Made by a program: the position numbers and the translations under genes. From Ianthella basta (lineage: Eukaryota > Porifera > Demospongiae > Verongiida > Ianthellidae), in assembly GCA_964019415.1 (NCBI GenBank), contig OZ025887.1:5930950-5994949 (forward strand): a stretch of 64,000 nt of DNA, given 5' to 3'. Shown here in pieces: positions 1 through 15,881 of this stretch (its first letter is position 1; the number at the start of each line of letters is the position of its first letter). The notes below the pieces were generated by a model that made no database searches, was not told the DNA's origin, and was given only the letters and a program-made list of their open reading frames with translations.

Positions 1-2209
1 GTGGGAATGCTGTTGGCAGCAGCAGGGATCGTCCATCTCTTAGAGGCATCAGGTGATCCCTGGGAGGTGAACAGCAGTGGAGGGAGCTGTGCGGTGGTGG
101 AGAGGGTAGCCTTCACTTGGCCTGACTATGTCTACTTTGGAATTATAACACTGACCACTGTTGGCTACGGTGACATCGCCCCCAAGACAGTCCTGGGGAA
201 GGTGTGTGTTGTGCTGTTTATGCTTGCAGGACTGTTTCTTGTAGCCATAGCCCTGGGGCCCATAAAGGAATTGTTGGTGTCTGACGGACAGTATTATGCA
301 AGGCACTTGCCAGACCTCCATGAGAAGCACATTGTAGTGTGTGGCAGTCTAAGCGGTCGCCGGATGACACGGCTACTGCAGGGCCTTCTCCATCCAGCAA
401 GGGTGCCCCCGCTGGAGCGGCCAGATGTAATCTTCCTCTCTGAGCAGAACCCCACAGCAGATGTGAAGAGTGTACTCCAAAGCCACTTTCCACATGCCCG
501 CTTCATGATTGGTACACTCCTGAAGAGGAAGGACCTCCAACGTGTGCAGCTGAGGGAGGCTGGTACCTGCATCATTCTTGCTGACCTGACCACCACAGAA
601 GAGGAGTCGGCTGATGGATCTGCCGTCATGAGGTACATTGCAGTGAAGAACTTCACCAAGCAAGTCAGGATCATCATGCAAGTGCTGAAGGTGAGCCATA
701 ATGGCATGAATTACCAAGAATCGATTCTCATTAGAAATGAAGGCATAGCTAAATGTTATATTTACTAGTAATACAACTTCAAACACGTTTCAGTGCATAT
801 TAGTTTGATCCTCCACTCTCCCTCTCCTTACTCCACAGTCTGAGACGTCTGCCCAGCTGCGTGCCCTGCCCTGTTGGAACAGAGTCCAGGACACTGTGGT
901 CTGTATCAGTGAGTGGAGGCTAGGCTGGCTGGCTTCAGCGTGCTACTGCCCAGGCCTCTCCACCATCCTCGGCAACCTCCTGTACCCCACCTCACACTTG
1001 GGGAAGAAGTACTCCTCAGATGACATGTCCCTATACAGTGAAGGTACAAACCTGAAGGTTCACGGTATCCACCTCCCACCAAGTCTTGCCGGCCAATCTG
1101 TGAAAGAGATGCTGTATGTTTGTCAGCAGCTCGGAGTTGTGGTGATTGCAGTTGAGATTGAGGGCCAGATCCACATCAACCCCGCCAGACTTTCCACCCT
1201 TGATGGTGCTTCAGCTGTCTATGTCTTAGCAAGGGATGTTAGCATGCTCCAAGCAATGTCTGCACTGACAGAGACCAGAGTGCAGGCCATTTTGCATGAC
1301 TTTGAATCAACCGTTTGGTTGGAGGAGATGGGTTCAGAGACGCTAGCCTCAAAGGGAGAGCTACTGGTAGCACAGGAATCCACCTTAGCCGCCAGTGTCT
1401 CTGTGGACCTGACAGAGTTAAAGAACCACTATGTGTTGTGCCTGCTCACAAACAAGAGCTCCCCTGCACTTGATCTAAGCCCATTCATATCTCTGCTATT
1501 GCACCATCACCCAGGTAGCCATCTTGTTGTGGTTGCCAAGGATACCTACCTTCAGAAGCTGATGGATGGAGGTCACACTGTGAGCCATAACAGCAGTTTT
1601 GTCCATTATGTGACTGGCTCCCCCCTAGAGGTGACCACTCTACAGCAGGCCCGGGTGGCACACTGCAGGTGTTGTGCCCTCTTCACCGTCAACCCAAACC
1701 CAGACATTGAGGAGCCAGCCTTGTGGGACAAGGATGCTATTTTGTGTCTACGTGTTTTGGAGGGAATCTCTCATGACAACGGCGGTCCCATTCCTGTAGT
1801 GGTGGAACTGTTAGAGGAGAGCAACGTGCAGTTTGTCTCCCTTGAAGATGAGGAGGAGGAGGAGGGAGAAGAGCTTCCTCTCTCCTGGCCCTATGCTCTG
1901 GGTCAGGTGACAACCATGGGGATGTTGGATGTGTTGCTGTCAGCAAGCTACTTTGAAACTGCAGGAACCAGCATTGCAGAGTCTCTTCTCAAGTCGGTTT
2001 GTGTCACAGTGGAACCTGTGTCGGCCCTCCCACAGCACATGACCACATTTGGTGATGCCTTCAGCCATTTTCTCACCAAGGGGAGACTGTGTGTGGCTGT
2101 TATGCGTTTAAAAAGCAACTGCACATCCACCAAGTACTTCCCCATTCTCTCACCTCAGCCCAATTTGGCGATGGAACAAGCTTCAGATCTCCTAATTGTA
2201 ATGACGTAA
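1..2209 (+). CDS. KCNMA1: Calcium-activated BK (Slo1) potassium channel alpha subunit, C-terminal part
   Basis: Two coding exons are visible, 1-690 and 839-2209 (stop TAA), joined in phase 0. The gene starts upstream of the window. Exon 1 carries the end of S5, the pore helix, the filter TVGYGD (about residue 53 of the visible part), S6 and the first RCK domain (HIVVCG start of the Rossmann fold). The 1371-bp last exon carries the rest of RCK1 and all of RCK2. Segments align by eye with animal Slo1 over the whole C-terminus, including the NVQF block that precedes the calcium bowl. The bowl position holds a Glu-rich run (EDEEEEEGEE) instead of the usual Asp-rich one. The product would be a plasma-membrane K+ channel opened by voltage and Ca2+. 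Family call is firm; Ca2+ dependence of RCK2 is uncertain. It converges with WARS1 downstream. Confidence 0.9.
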
Positions 2210-2568
2210 TCACCACCTCGATTAATTGCAACACTGCAAAGCGTTTTGTACACACAAATAGCTATTCCATATCATAATTATGCTCGTATTCACAATCCAT
2301 GGATGTTCCAAATTTTTTACAGTTCACATTAATATTTATCTGAATTTTGCATCATGATCATTTTCATGTTTTTACGGTTTTGTTTGGCCCACCATTCAAG
2401 TGTGCAGTATCTATATATATATACACATCTGTGTGTCCCCTGGTGAGGTGCACACAGAGTGTTTCCATAATTATCAACATTTGTACACCAATTGTTATTA
2501 TAATTGTTGTCACTACAGATGATTTCTGAGTGGAAATAATTGTTAATATAATAAATTTGTCATTACTG
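2210..2568. other. Convergent intergenic spacer
   Basis: AT-rich 359-bp spacer between the stop codons of the BK channel (+) and WARS1 (-). It must hold both 3' UTRs. I see no further gene, only a short (TA)n run near 2411-2420. Confidence 0.6.
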
Positions 2569-4515
2569 CTAGCGTGTTTGTGCTGGAACCTTCTTCCCAA
2601 ACCTGAGTGCCCGAGGGGTCATGAAGCGCTTGACCATGTCATCAGTGACAAGGGCACGCCTCTCCTGGTGTTTGGTGACAAGGTTTTGGAGAACTTCTAT
2701 CAACCGCTTCTTCAGCTCTCCTGTCAGCATGCGCCCACTCTCATAGTCCTACAGCAAGTTGCAAGACAAGTGGCAATACTACACTGCACATTGACACACA
2801 ACACACACACGACACCTGTACAAACATATACACACAACATGTACACATACACATGTACACACATGTACAGATAGCATGTCCACAACATAATTTATTATAA
2901 TATTTGCAAACAACGTGTATGTACACAACACGTATAAACAGCATGTACACACACACATGTGCACGTGCATGTCATGGCTACTCCATCATCCTGCACTCTT
3001 TTGCAATGGGCGACTAACTTCTTTAATTTGCTTCAACATTTCGCCATCTTCCATGAAAAACGTGAGGTATTGGTACGACACATCCACGTCTGTGTTGCCA
3101 CCAAGCTTCCGGTGCTCCTCCACCGTGTCCCTCCCACCAGAGAAGGCATACTTGTTCACCTATGTACAAAGGATTAGCCAACAGCTAGACACACCAAGTG
3201 ACTCTCTGCAGCACATCACGAAGTCAAGACAGAAGGTCACCGTTATATGACAAAGACACACACAAACAGCCCACACATGGATTAGAGACACCACATGTAT
3301 CTGGTTAATATGAAAATGTTTCATAGAAACTATCAATTCCTGGCACCTTTTTCTTAATCTGCTGCTTTGTGTCGGTGAGGAAGATGGATGAGGTAGGATC
3401 ACTGGAACTCATCTTGGACTTGGAGCCTTGTAGGGCTGGGAAGAAGGTGGAGTGGAGAAGGGCCGGCTTTGGGTAGCCAAGGCGAGGAGCTACATCCCGA
3501 GTCATTCGAAAGTAAGGATCCTGAGGCCAGGGGGGGGGGGGACAAATTATTCTAACAGGGCTGTGCAGTCAGCAATGACTTTCAACCCGAAGGGAGTAAA
3601 CAGCTATGCTACACAAATATACAGCAGTGTCTGTCTGACCTGATCGATAGCACAAGGGATCAAGCAGAGAACATCCTTTCGGTCACCAAAGATGTGAGGG
3701 AATGTGTTTGAGAAGGATGGCACTGCCTGCACTGCGGGGAAGGCACTCTTCCCTATATGGTCGCCATCAGTGAACCCAAATATCCCCTTTGCTTGGTTCA
3801 TTGTAACACACTTCTGCACACGCAACATGTTCTTGTAGAAGGCAGAGCACTGGCTGCAAGGGGACAGAGAAACAGCACACTAAACTCCAATGCAGTAAAG
3901 CAATTTTCCATGATGTTGCAAAAGTAAACCAAAATCCACAGGCCATATGACAGTCACATGGACCAATCGGTAAGCAGAGTTTGGTGCTTAGTGATTGGTC
4001 CATGTCACTGTCACGGATTTTCAGGCCTTTTTTACAAATTCACAGAAGTCCCTGAATATACCATGCCAGTATACACACCTAACAAACTATACGTGCATAT
4101 AGTAACTGCATGAGTCCCTTCCCTCACCCCATGTAAGCTATATCTGAGAAAATGAAAGTCTTCTCCACATCAAAGCCAACAGCAATGATGTCCTTTGCAT
4201 TTTCGTAGGCAAGACGATGTGCCTCTTCCACTGAGAGGTCTTTCCAGAGGAACTTCTCATCGTCAGTCAACTGAACCACTAGGGGAACGTCAAACACGTC
4301 CTGTAGGTACCTTGGAAGAAGGGAAGAGGTAAGAGAGCGACCCCAACCAACACAGGTGAAGCACACACAGTATATGTAGGTGTCAGCTCACTTGGTGAAC
4401 AGGAAGGGGATGAGGTGTCCCAAGTGCATTGCCTCTGAGGAGGGCCCCCTTCCAGTGTACAGGAAGAATGGGTTACCTTTCTCCACTGCATCAAGGATGA
4501 GATGCATGTCCCTGC

Positions 4516-4548
<33 letters not shown>

Positions 4549-5488
4549 TGCAGTCAGCTTGTGTAGAGTGATGCAATATGCGCTGCTGCTACTACATCAG
4601 CTGACAGTGACTCATGAGCACACAGTTGGCCTGTGGGGGAAGCTGATGTTCAATTCATTACAACTTTCGTACAATTTTGATTCATATCAACTTATTGTGG
4701 TTTCACTATCAATTATTGTTATCACTATAATATTGGGATAATTTGGTAAGAATATCACAGAATATCACAATAACTTGTTTCCACTACCACCTGGTCCTAG
4801 AATACAGCACACCACGCCACACTGAAGAGCACAGACAGTCAATAATACACACGTGTAGCTACTAGCTATTGAAGGAACAGCGACGCACACATTGCGTGCA
4901 GTTGTGCATGCAAACACCCATTGTGCATCTAGGGCAGATCGAGAAACTTTTATGACTAGTTTCCAACACATAAAGGTATGGCTATAAGGAAACATAGACA
5001 TTATAAGACTGGTACATGCAAATACTAGTCAGAGGTGATCTGACCAGTTTCTGGAAACCTTGGAAACACCCCTGGATCCGCCCTTGTGCATGCATATGTG
5101 AATGTGTGAGTATTTGTGCTACTGTGTCTGCAAGTGTCATAGCTGCCTGCGCCTCACCTGTGTGAAAAGAAGATTTGCCGCTCCAGAAAGTGGTGCGGTT
5201 TCCGCCCTGTGACTCTCTCCATCCTCTCCAGGACATCTTGTGTAATCCTTTGACTACCAAACTTCTCTGCATCAATGCATGTGCGTTTGCAATCACTATA
5301 CCACGAGACACGTTGCAGCTAAACATGACTATATAGGTACACTGACTGATCAATTTGTCATAGTCAATCTTGTCTTCTCCCTCGGCGGCAGAGACATTCC
5401 ACGGGTCTACTACTTGCTCTTTCGGAGCTTTGCCATCTGTGGACTGAGGTTCCTTCCCAACTACGCTTTCCACCGGACCGTCGGCCAT
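2569..5488 (-). CDS. WARS1: Cytoplasmic tryptophanyl-tRNA synthetase
   Basis: Charges tRNA-Trp with tryptophan in the cytosol. Eight exons join in consistent phase: 5488-5347, 5266-5158, 4511-4392, 4310-4128, 3853-3640, 3520-3347, 3159-3019, 2748-2569, giving about 420 residues. The class I HIGH-type motif appears inside [18 protein letters not shown] (exon 3) and the KMSKS-type motif as KMSSS (exon 6). The insertion region [14 protein letters not shown] and the C-terminal [14 protein letters not shown] helix match animal cytosolic enzymes. The start ATG (5488) lies in an AAAATGGCC context. The protein lacks the N-terminal WHEP domain of the longer vertebrate form. It is head to head with ACTR2, with 227 bp between start codons. 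Intron 2 contains a (CAGA)n run; intron 5 contains a poly-G run at 3532-3541. Confidence 0.93.
4514..4549. repeat. (CAGA)n microsatellite in WARS1 intron 2
   Basis: About nine tandem CAGA units sit directly upstream of the exon 3 acceptor (minus strand), so the polypyrimidine tract there is made of TCTG repeats. Confidence 0.9.
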
Positions 5489-5715
5489 TTTCAACACACT
5501 AACCACGTGGAAGACATGTGTTTGTTTTAGAGCTCCATTTAATGGCCGGAAGTAGCTCTTTGTCTGTTGTCCAGATAAGGTAATGGGGAGCACGTGACGT
5601 ACTCTTACGACACTTGTGACGTAAATCACGTTTTGGACCACAGGTTACTTCGTACACCTGCTGTGGGAGTCCTTTCGTCACACAAATCACAGTTGCCTGC
5701 AACGAAGGACCAAAG
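5489..5715. promoter_or_regulatory. Bidirectional promoter region, WARS1/ACTR2
   Basis: 227 bp separate two divergent start codons. It contains CACGTGACGT (5591-5600) and a TGACGTAA (5617-5624), both resembling CRE/ATF half sites, the first overlapping an E-box CACGTG. No TATA box is obvious. That it acts as a shared promoter is inferred from spacing. Confidence 0.6.
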
Positions 5716-6289
5716 ATGACGACAGATTCACAAGGACACAAGGTCCTTGTGTGTGACAATGGAACAGGGGTAAGTTCCAGCAAATGATTTCCTTCACCAT
5801 TTTAGGCTAGAATTGTTGACAGCTTTCAGCCATGTTGATGGTTGTACTGTGGCATTATTCCTTGGGACGCCAATCACCTAACAGTGTGTGTGTGTGTGTT
5901 CCTGAGTGATAACGCACATCGTTCTGTAAACGTGAATAACTGTGGCATAATTTGAGTGTGTCTCTCATGAGCAATATAAGCAGTGACCATTGCATTCCCT
6001 CTTCTCATCCCAGTTTGTAAAGGTTGGGTACGCTGGAAGCAACTTCCCATCTCACATATTTCCATCACTTGTGGGTCGGCCCATCATCCGGTCAACTCAG
6101 AAAGTGGGTAACATTGAAATCAAAGACCTGATGGTGGGGGACGAGGCCAGTGAGCTCCGGTCCATGTTGGAGGTCAACTACCCCATGGAGAATGGGATTG
6201 TCAGGAATTGGGATGACATGAAACACGTATGGGACTACACCTTCAATGAAAAGATGTGTATTAACAGCAGAGATTGCAAAGTAAGCCAG

Positions 6290-6363
<74 letters not shown>

Positions 6364-9300
6364 CACAGGTTGTGCAATTCTGTCATGTCGTGATGGGCTT
6401 GTCATTTGTGTGGATGGCATTCTGTCTTTGATGCCAAACTCTTCTATTCCTCCTCTAGGTGTTGCTGACAGAGCCTCCAATGAACCCAATGAAGAACAGA
6501 GAGAAGATGATTGAAGTGATTCACGCACACGCACGCATGCACACACACGTCACATACACACTCCCTAACTCCCACTGTTTGCGTTTGCAGATGATGTTTG
6601 AGCAATACGATTTCAAGGGAGTCTACATTGCCATTCAGGCAGTTCTCACCCTGTATGCCCAGGGTGAGTAGTGACAAATAGACACACGCACACACAAACA
6701 TGTCTAGTCAAAATGTCTAGCCATCTAGTCGTCTAGTCATCCCTCCTACTGGCACTGTGCTCCTTGTATGGTATGGTTCACAGTGTAACCTCAGGGATGT
6801 ATAGTGACGTGGTTGGCATGGCAACCAGGTGCCTCACACATTGCATCTGTGCTATGCGGTCCACTACACCACTAATGGGGGAACTTTATAGTACCATTCT
6901 TAGCTTAGTGCTCCACTGTGTAGCGCTGCTCTGTTGTGTTGTGACTGCAAGTTTCCTCCCACCAGTTGTGAGTGCTGTCTGCCGTGTCACTGCAGGTCTG
7001 CTCACTGGTGTTGTCATTGACTCTGGTGACGGTGTCACTCACATTTGCCCCGTTTATGAGGGATTTTCCCTTCCTCACTTGACCAGGCGGTTGGACATTG
7101 CCGGCCGTGACATTACACGTTACCTTATCAAGGTGAGAAAGTGATGGTGACAAGGTGGACGAGGTGTGGCGGTAGTTTTCCAACACAGGGGTCAGCATAC
7201 TGGTGTTGGGGCTGTTAGCGTTCTCTCCTTATACCGCACTGGAGTCGTGTTGCTGAGTGACTTCAGCTGTAATTGGAAGGAGGTAGAGTCACATGACCCC
7301 ATGCCAGCTAGAGGGTGCTTCTGACAGCTGGGCTCTCTCTCTTAAGATGGGGTGTACATGTACTTGTAATGGATGAGATAAGTACTCACAGTAATTGACT
7401 GTTATCACAGCCCAAATCTGTGTGTGCAGATACCCACTGACTCACTGATCTCCAGTTTTCTACCTCTGAGTCCCTTCTTTCTTGCTCAGACTATGCCTTG
7501 CCCTCTTTGTTCTCCTTGCCTCCCCTCCCTTCTCTCCTTGCCCTCCTCCCTCTGTCTCACCCACTGCCTCATTCCTCCTCCTTGCTGTGTGTGTGTCTGT
7601 CTGTCTGTCCGTCTCCAGCTCCTGTTGCTAAGAGGGTACGCCTTCAACCACTCGGCAGACTTTGAGACAGTGCGAATGATAAAGGAGAAACTGTGCTACG
7701 TCGGGTGAGGGATACAGGCAAAATGGCCGCCACAAGATGGTAGCTACCTGACTTGAGTGACAGTGTATTCATGTATGGTGCATTGTGTGAGGCAGTGTTG
7801 GGAAATGGTGTGGCTTCTTCTGTTGTGGCAGTGTGTTGTTGGCCTCTTCAATGAGCTTGTGTGCTCCTTCTGTCACAGATACAACATTGAACAGGAGGAG
7901 AGACTGGCCACAGAGACAACAGTCCTTGTGGAGAGCTATGTTGTAAGTCTGTCAATGCAGTTTTTGGCACATTGGTCCACAAAACATGCCCTGCACTTGG
8001 CGTGGTGCCACTGAGGGTTAGGAGTTGTACCCTCCGAAGCAGGCCTCCAACCCTAGTCCACCATGGGACTCTATTTTGGGACTGGGGGGGTTAAGAATGG
8101 GGGAGGGGAGGAGGGAGGGGCTTTCTGCATTTTCCAATATGATAGATCTACTTGTCTGTGTGCAAAGTGTGGGTGCAGTTCCTGTGTGCACACTTGTAAC
8201 ACTGGAGTACTCAATTGTCGCTTTGCTCTACACACTGCTGCTACCTGGTTCCCTATCCCCCTCCCTTTGGCTTGCAGCTCCCCGATGGTCGTACTGTGAA
8301 AGTCGGAGGAGAGCGCTTTGGCGCTCCAGAGGCACTCTTCCAGCCACACTTGATCAACGTTGATGGAGTGGGAGTTGCCGAGCTCCTCTTCAGCACCATC
8401 CAGGCAGCAGACATGGACACAAGGCCCGAGTTCTACAAGCACATTGTTCTGTCCGGTGGCTCCACCATGTACCCCGGCCTGCCCTCCAGACTGGAGAGAG
8501 AGATCAAACAGCTGTACCTGGAGAGGGTCCTGAAGGGAGACACAGAGAGGCTTGCTGTGAGTCCTTCCAACCCCCCAGCTGGTTGGACCGTGGTGGCAAT
8601 GTGTATTACTTTGTCAGGCCAGTCCATCTTGGAGCAGTGTGTGGGTAGTGGATGGTGTTGTGGAGGGTATGCTGTGATAGTCATGCACCTCACCTCCCCT
8701 CCCCACTCTCCCCTCTCCTCACCTCCCCTCCCCACTCTCCCCTCTCCTCACCTCCCCTCCCCACTCTCCCCACCCTCCCCTCCCCTCCCCACTCTCCCCT
8801 CTCCTCACCTCCCCTCCCCACTCTCCCCTCTCCTCACCTCCCCTCCCCACTCTCCCCACCCTCCCCTCCCCTCCCCACTCTCCCCTCTCCTCACCTCCCC
8901 TCCCCACCCTCCCCTCCCCTCCCCACTCTCCCCTCTCCTCACCTCCCCTCCCCACCCTCCCCTCCCCTCCCCACTCTCCCCTCTCCTCACCTCACCTCCC
9001 CTCCCCACTCTCCCCTCTCCTCACCTCCCCTCCCCTCCCTCCCCTCTCCTCACCTCCCCTCCCCACTCTCCCCTCCCCTCCCCTCCCCTCCCCACTCTCC
9101 CCTCTCCTCACCTCCCCTCCCCACTCTCCCCACCCTCCCCTCCCCTCCCCACTCTCCCCTCTCCTCACCTCCCCTCCCCACTCTCCCCACCCTCCCCTCC
9201 CCTCCCCACTCTCCCCTCTCCCCACCCTCCCCTCCCCACTCTCCCCTCCCCTCCCCACCCTCCCCTCTCCTCACCTACATGCACACATCAGAAATTCAAG

Positions 9301-9468
9301 ATTCGTATTGAGGATCCTCCCAGACGCAAGCACATGGTATTCCTGGGTGGAGCTGTGCTAGCCAACATCATGAAGGACAACCCGGCATTCTGGATGAGCC
9401 GCGAAGAGTACAAGGAGAAAGGCCTTAAAGTCCTTGAGAAGTTAGGTGTGTCAGTTTCCAAGATGTGA
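5716..9468 (+). CDS. ACTR2: Actin-related protein 2 (Arp2/3 complex)
   Basis: Arp2 subunit of the Arp2/3 complex, which nucleates branched actin. Nine exons: 5716-5769, 6014-6280, 6459-6515, 6591-6663, 6996-7132, 7619-7704, 7879-7942, 8278-8556, 9292-9468; all phases agree and the total is about 397 residues, close to the usual 394. The actin-fold ATP-binding motifs are visible: CDNGTG near the N-terminus, [11 protein letters not shown] in exon 5 and [16 protein letters not shown] in exon 8. The ending VSVSKM is in frame to TGA at 9466. Intron 2 holds a (CA)n array; intron 8 holds a C-rich minisatellite and is unusual in being 735 bp, a multiple of three and open in the coding frame. EXOSC5 starts 167 bp downstream on the same strand. 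Confidence 0.96.
6291..6362. repeat. (CA)n microsatellite in ACTR2 intron 2
   Basis: About 35 uninterrupted CA units, starting shortly after the 5' splice site. Confidence 0.95.
8695..9275. repeat. C-rich minisatellite in ACTR2 intron 8
   Basis: About 580 bp of tandem variants of CCCCACTCTCCCCTCTCCTCACCTCCCCT, with shorter CCCACCCTCCCCTCC insertions. The plus strand is almost all pyrimidine. Confidence 0.92.
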
Positions 9469-9635
9469 CCGATGGACTAGGTAACTTATAAGGTGTTTGG
9501 AGTGTGTGCCCGTGGTGTATCAAATGAAACAGAACAAGCATTAGGATTGTATGGTTTAATTGTTCTTGTTTTTCTAGTGGATTATGTAAATGCAATGATT
9601 ATGTATTTGATGCTCATAATGAGATTCATGAAAAA

Positions 9636-10355
9636 ATGGCGGGCGGCAGCAGCGAGTTTCTTGGTAAGTGCAGGAGCAGGAAGTGTGAGCTGGGATTGCT
9701 GCACAGAGCGGACGGGTCGGCGCGATTCCAGCAAGGTACGCGACTGTAACGTTGTTGACGCGTGCGACTCCCTGTATCGCATGGAATCGGGCCTGTACTG
9801 CGCTGGGCACACACTGCTTGCCATTAAATACTGTAGGGTCCACATCCGTCCTGGCAGCCGTGTACGGTCCGGTGGAAGTGAAGCAGAGCAAGGAGAAGGT
9901 AGACCGTGCGGTGGTGGATATCACTGTGAAGGCAGCAACCGGGCTATCAGGTCACTAGACATGGGAGCCCGGGGGGGGGGGGGGGTAGCTTCTCACGTGT
10001 TGTGCGGGCGCGTGCGCCGTCACTTCAAGGGCCGGCTAACTGAGCTTTATCTCTTAACTAACAGGAGTGAAAGAGCGGGCTTTGGAGGATGTGTTGCATA
10101 ACACATGTGAGCAGGCTGTGCTGACTAGGCTCCACCCCCACGCATCAATCAATGTCATACTACAGGTGGAGAAAGATGACGGAGCAGTGAGTGACATGCG
10201 GCATAGCAGGCTAGCTAAGGGGAGTGGCTAGTGATGTCACTTCATAAACTGTTTTCACCCTCTACCATGCTGAAAATGTCCTCTGTTTTACTATAGCACA
10301 CACACACACACACACACACACATATGCATGCATGCATGCACTCACACACACACAT

Positions 10356-10421
<66 letters not shown>

Positions 10422-10426
10422 ACATG

Positions 10427-10475
<49 letters not shown>

Positions 10476-11321
10476 GATCTTGCAAAATGCAGCTCATGAT
10501 CGGAAGATAAATATGAAATCACACAGACACTACACTAGCACATGACACTTAACACACTATAGGACTAATATAAAATCTTACACAATATTATTGGAACAAT
10601 ACACGGTCTACGCATCTGCAATTATGTACTCACAGTGTATCTAATATAAAATGGCATTTTGTATGTAAAGCAGTGAGCTGGGAGATCCAGTGTCTTGTAT
10701 GAGGAGTCAACCCACCTTTGGTCTCTGCAGCTCCTGTCCTGCTTGCATAATGCAGCCTGTATGGCTCTGGTGGACGGAGGGGTGGCAATGAGTTGCATGT
10801 TTGGTGGGGTCACGTGTTCGTGGGACCAGGAGGGCACCATGGTCCTGGACCCGGACCTTCAACACGAGGTGGACGCAAAGGGTGTGGTCCACTTGGCACT
10901 AGACAGCCGCTCACAGGAAGTAATCACCACGCACACTCAGGGATGCTTCACAATAGACCAAGTAAGATGGTGTAGTTACAGTAATTTGGAATCAATAATG
11001 ATTAATCTGATGCTTCAACTTTATTTTCCATGATGTGTTACACATTTTTGATATTGTTTCATTGGTCTCCCTTGTAACCATCTGTCCCTGTCTCTTTTGG
11101 GTTCGCTCTGTCTCATGTTCCTTCAGTTAGAACAGAGCGTTTCAGTGGCCAAGTCAGTCAGTTCATCTCTGCTGGAGTTTTGTCGTGAAGCTGTCGAGAG
11201 GAAGCTATCAAAGGTGGTCGATGCTTGTCCAGAGACACTGTTTCTAGGTCATCCCAGTCTGCACACCCAGCCCGTATTCTCATGTGTTTATAGTACTGTG
11301 CAACTAGTGACTATGCAATAG
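9636..11321 (+). CDS. EXOSC5: Exosome complex component RRP46
   Basis: RNase PH-fold subunit of the nine-subunit RNA exosome ring, which processes and degrades RNA. Exons 9636-9735, 9837-9950, 10065-10186, 10731-10961 and 11127-11321 join in phase. Recognisable blocks are LLHRADGSARFQQG, SVLAAVYGPVEV and CLHNAACMALVDGGVAM, which match animal RRP46. The ATG is in AAAATGGCGGG context. Read to the stop at 11321 the protein is about 253 residues. Alternatively AAG|GT at 11213/11214 can splice to an exon at 11440-11475 (after CAACAG), which gives about 229 residues, nearer the usual 235. I cannot decide between these. Intron 3 carries long CA-rich arrays. Confidence 0.88.
10301..10474. repeat. CA-rich microsatellite cluster in EXOSC5 intron 3
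   Basis: Several (CA)n runs separated by CATGCATGCATG and CACTCACACACATGCACG interruptions. Confidence 0.93.
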
Positions 11322-11566
11322 CATTGCACGATGAATAGAGGCTGGAGTAGACCAGTTAATGACATGGTCATGTGTAATGTGTTACACACTAGTGTGCATA
11401 CACACGCCTTCACATCTCACTTACTGTTCATCCCAACAGGAATACAGCAAACTAACCCAAAGCAGCAGAAAGTGACAGAATCACACACATTAAAACACAT
11501 TCCACACGGTAATCATATACAAATGATAAATAACACCCTTTAAATTAAGGGTCATGTGAACACAGG
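11322..11566. other. Convergent spacer EXOSC5/scavenger receptor
   Basis: 245-bp spacer. It holds the possible alternative last EXOSC5 exon (11440-11475) and the 3' UTR of the distal receptor tail exon. Nothing else is seen. Confidence 0.5.
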
Positions 11567-11823
11567 TCAATGACTGTCATTAGGTGAAGGTGTCATTTGA
11601 TGGTTGCCCGCTGATTTGCTGTCTTGCTGTGACTGTGAGTAACTAGCTGAACTGAATACCTGAGCCAAGGGTGAAGTGAGGAGAGGAGTGTTCTCATCTT
11701 GGACAGTTCCTGGGGCCATGTTTCTGATCCTCAAGTTTTGTGGTGTGTGTTTACGGCGGCACCTTACCACCAGAGAGCAGACACAGCCAAGACTCACAAC
11801 CAGACACACACAGCCCAAGAAAC
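11567..11823 (-). CDS. SCARB: Alternative last exon of the scavenger receptor (distal tail)
   Basis: This exon has acceptor CTCCTGCAG|GT and the same phase as the proximal last exon (12327-12131); both need the single G from the exon ending at 12510. It encodes a full replacement for the end of the second membrane helix (GCVCLVVSLGCVCSLVV), a basic stop-transfer (RCRRKH) and a different 60-residue Ser/Gln-rich tail. The tail contains DENTPLLTS, again a [DE]xxxL[LI] sorting motif. Spliced from exon 9 it would give a receptor of about 556 residues. Use as an alternative terminal exon is inferred from phase, position and similar design. Confidence 0.72.
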
Positions 11824-12130
11824 CTGCAGGAGCGGAAGGATGACACATGGATGCAGCAATGCATGTAGATGAATGCTGTACAAGTAGGTATGTATACATC
11901 CTTCACCCATAGGGTGGGTAGTGTAACCTGCAACGCATCATCCTTCATGCATTAGCCGTCAATCAGTGTGTGATGAACTATATCATTGTCCCTGACTGGT
12001 TGTCAAATTTGATCAATTAAACTGGCAAGAGCTGTTACACAAAAGCAGCAATTGCAGTATACACATGTGCACATGGAATGCAATGAAGTACAGGCTAAGC
12101 AGTATGAGGAGTCCAAAGTGCTTAGTTTGA

Positions 12131-15881
<3,751 letters not shown>

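Noticed and set aside
8652-9311. Pro/Ser-rich frames and opposite-strand Gly/Glu/Arg frames
   Set aside because: Produced by the C-rich minisatellite; no codon-like structure apart from the repeat.
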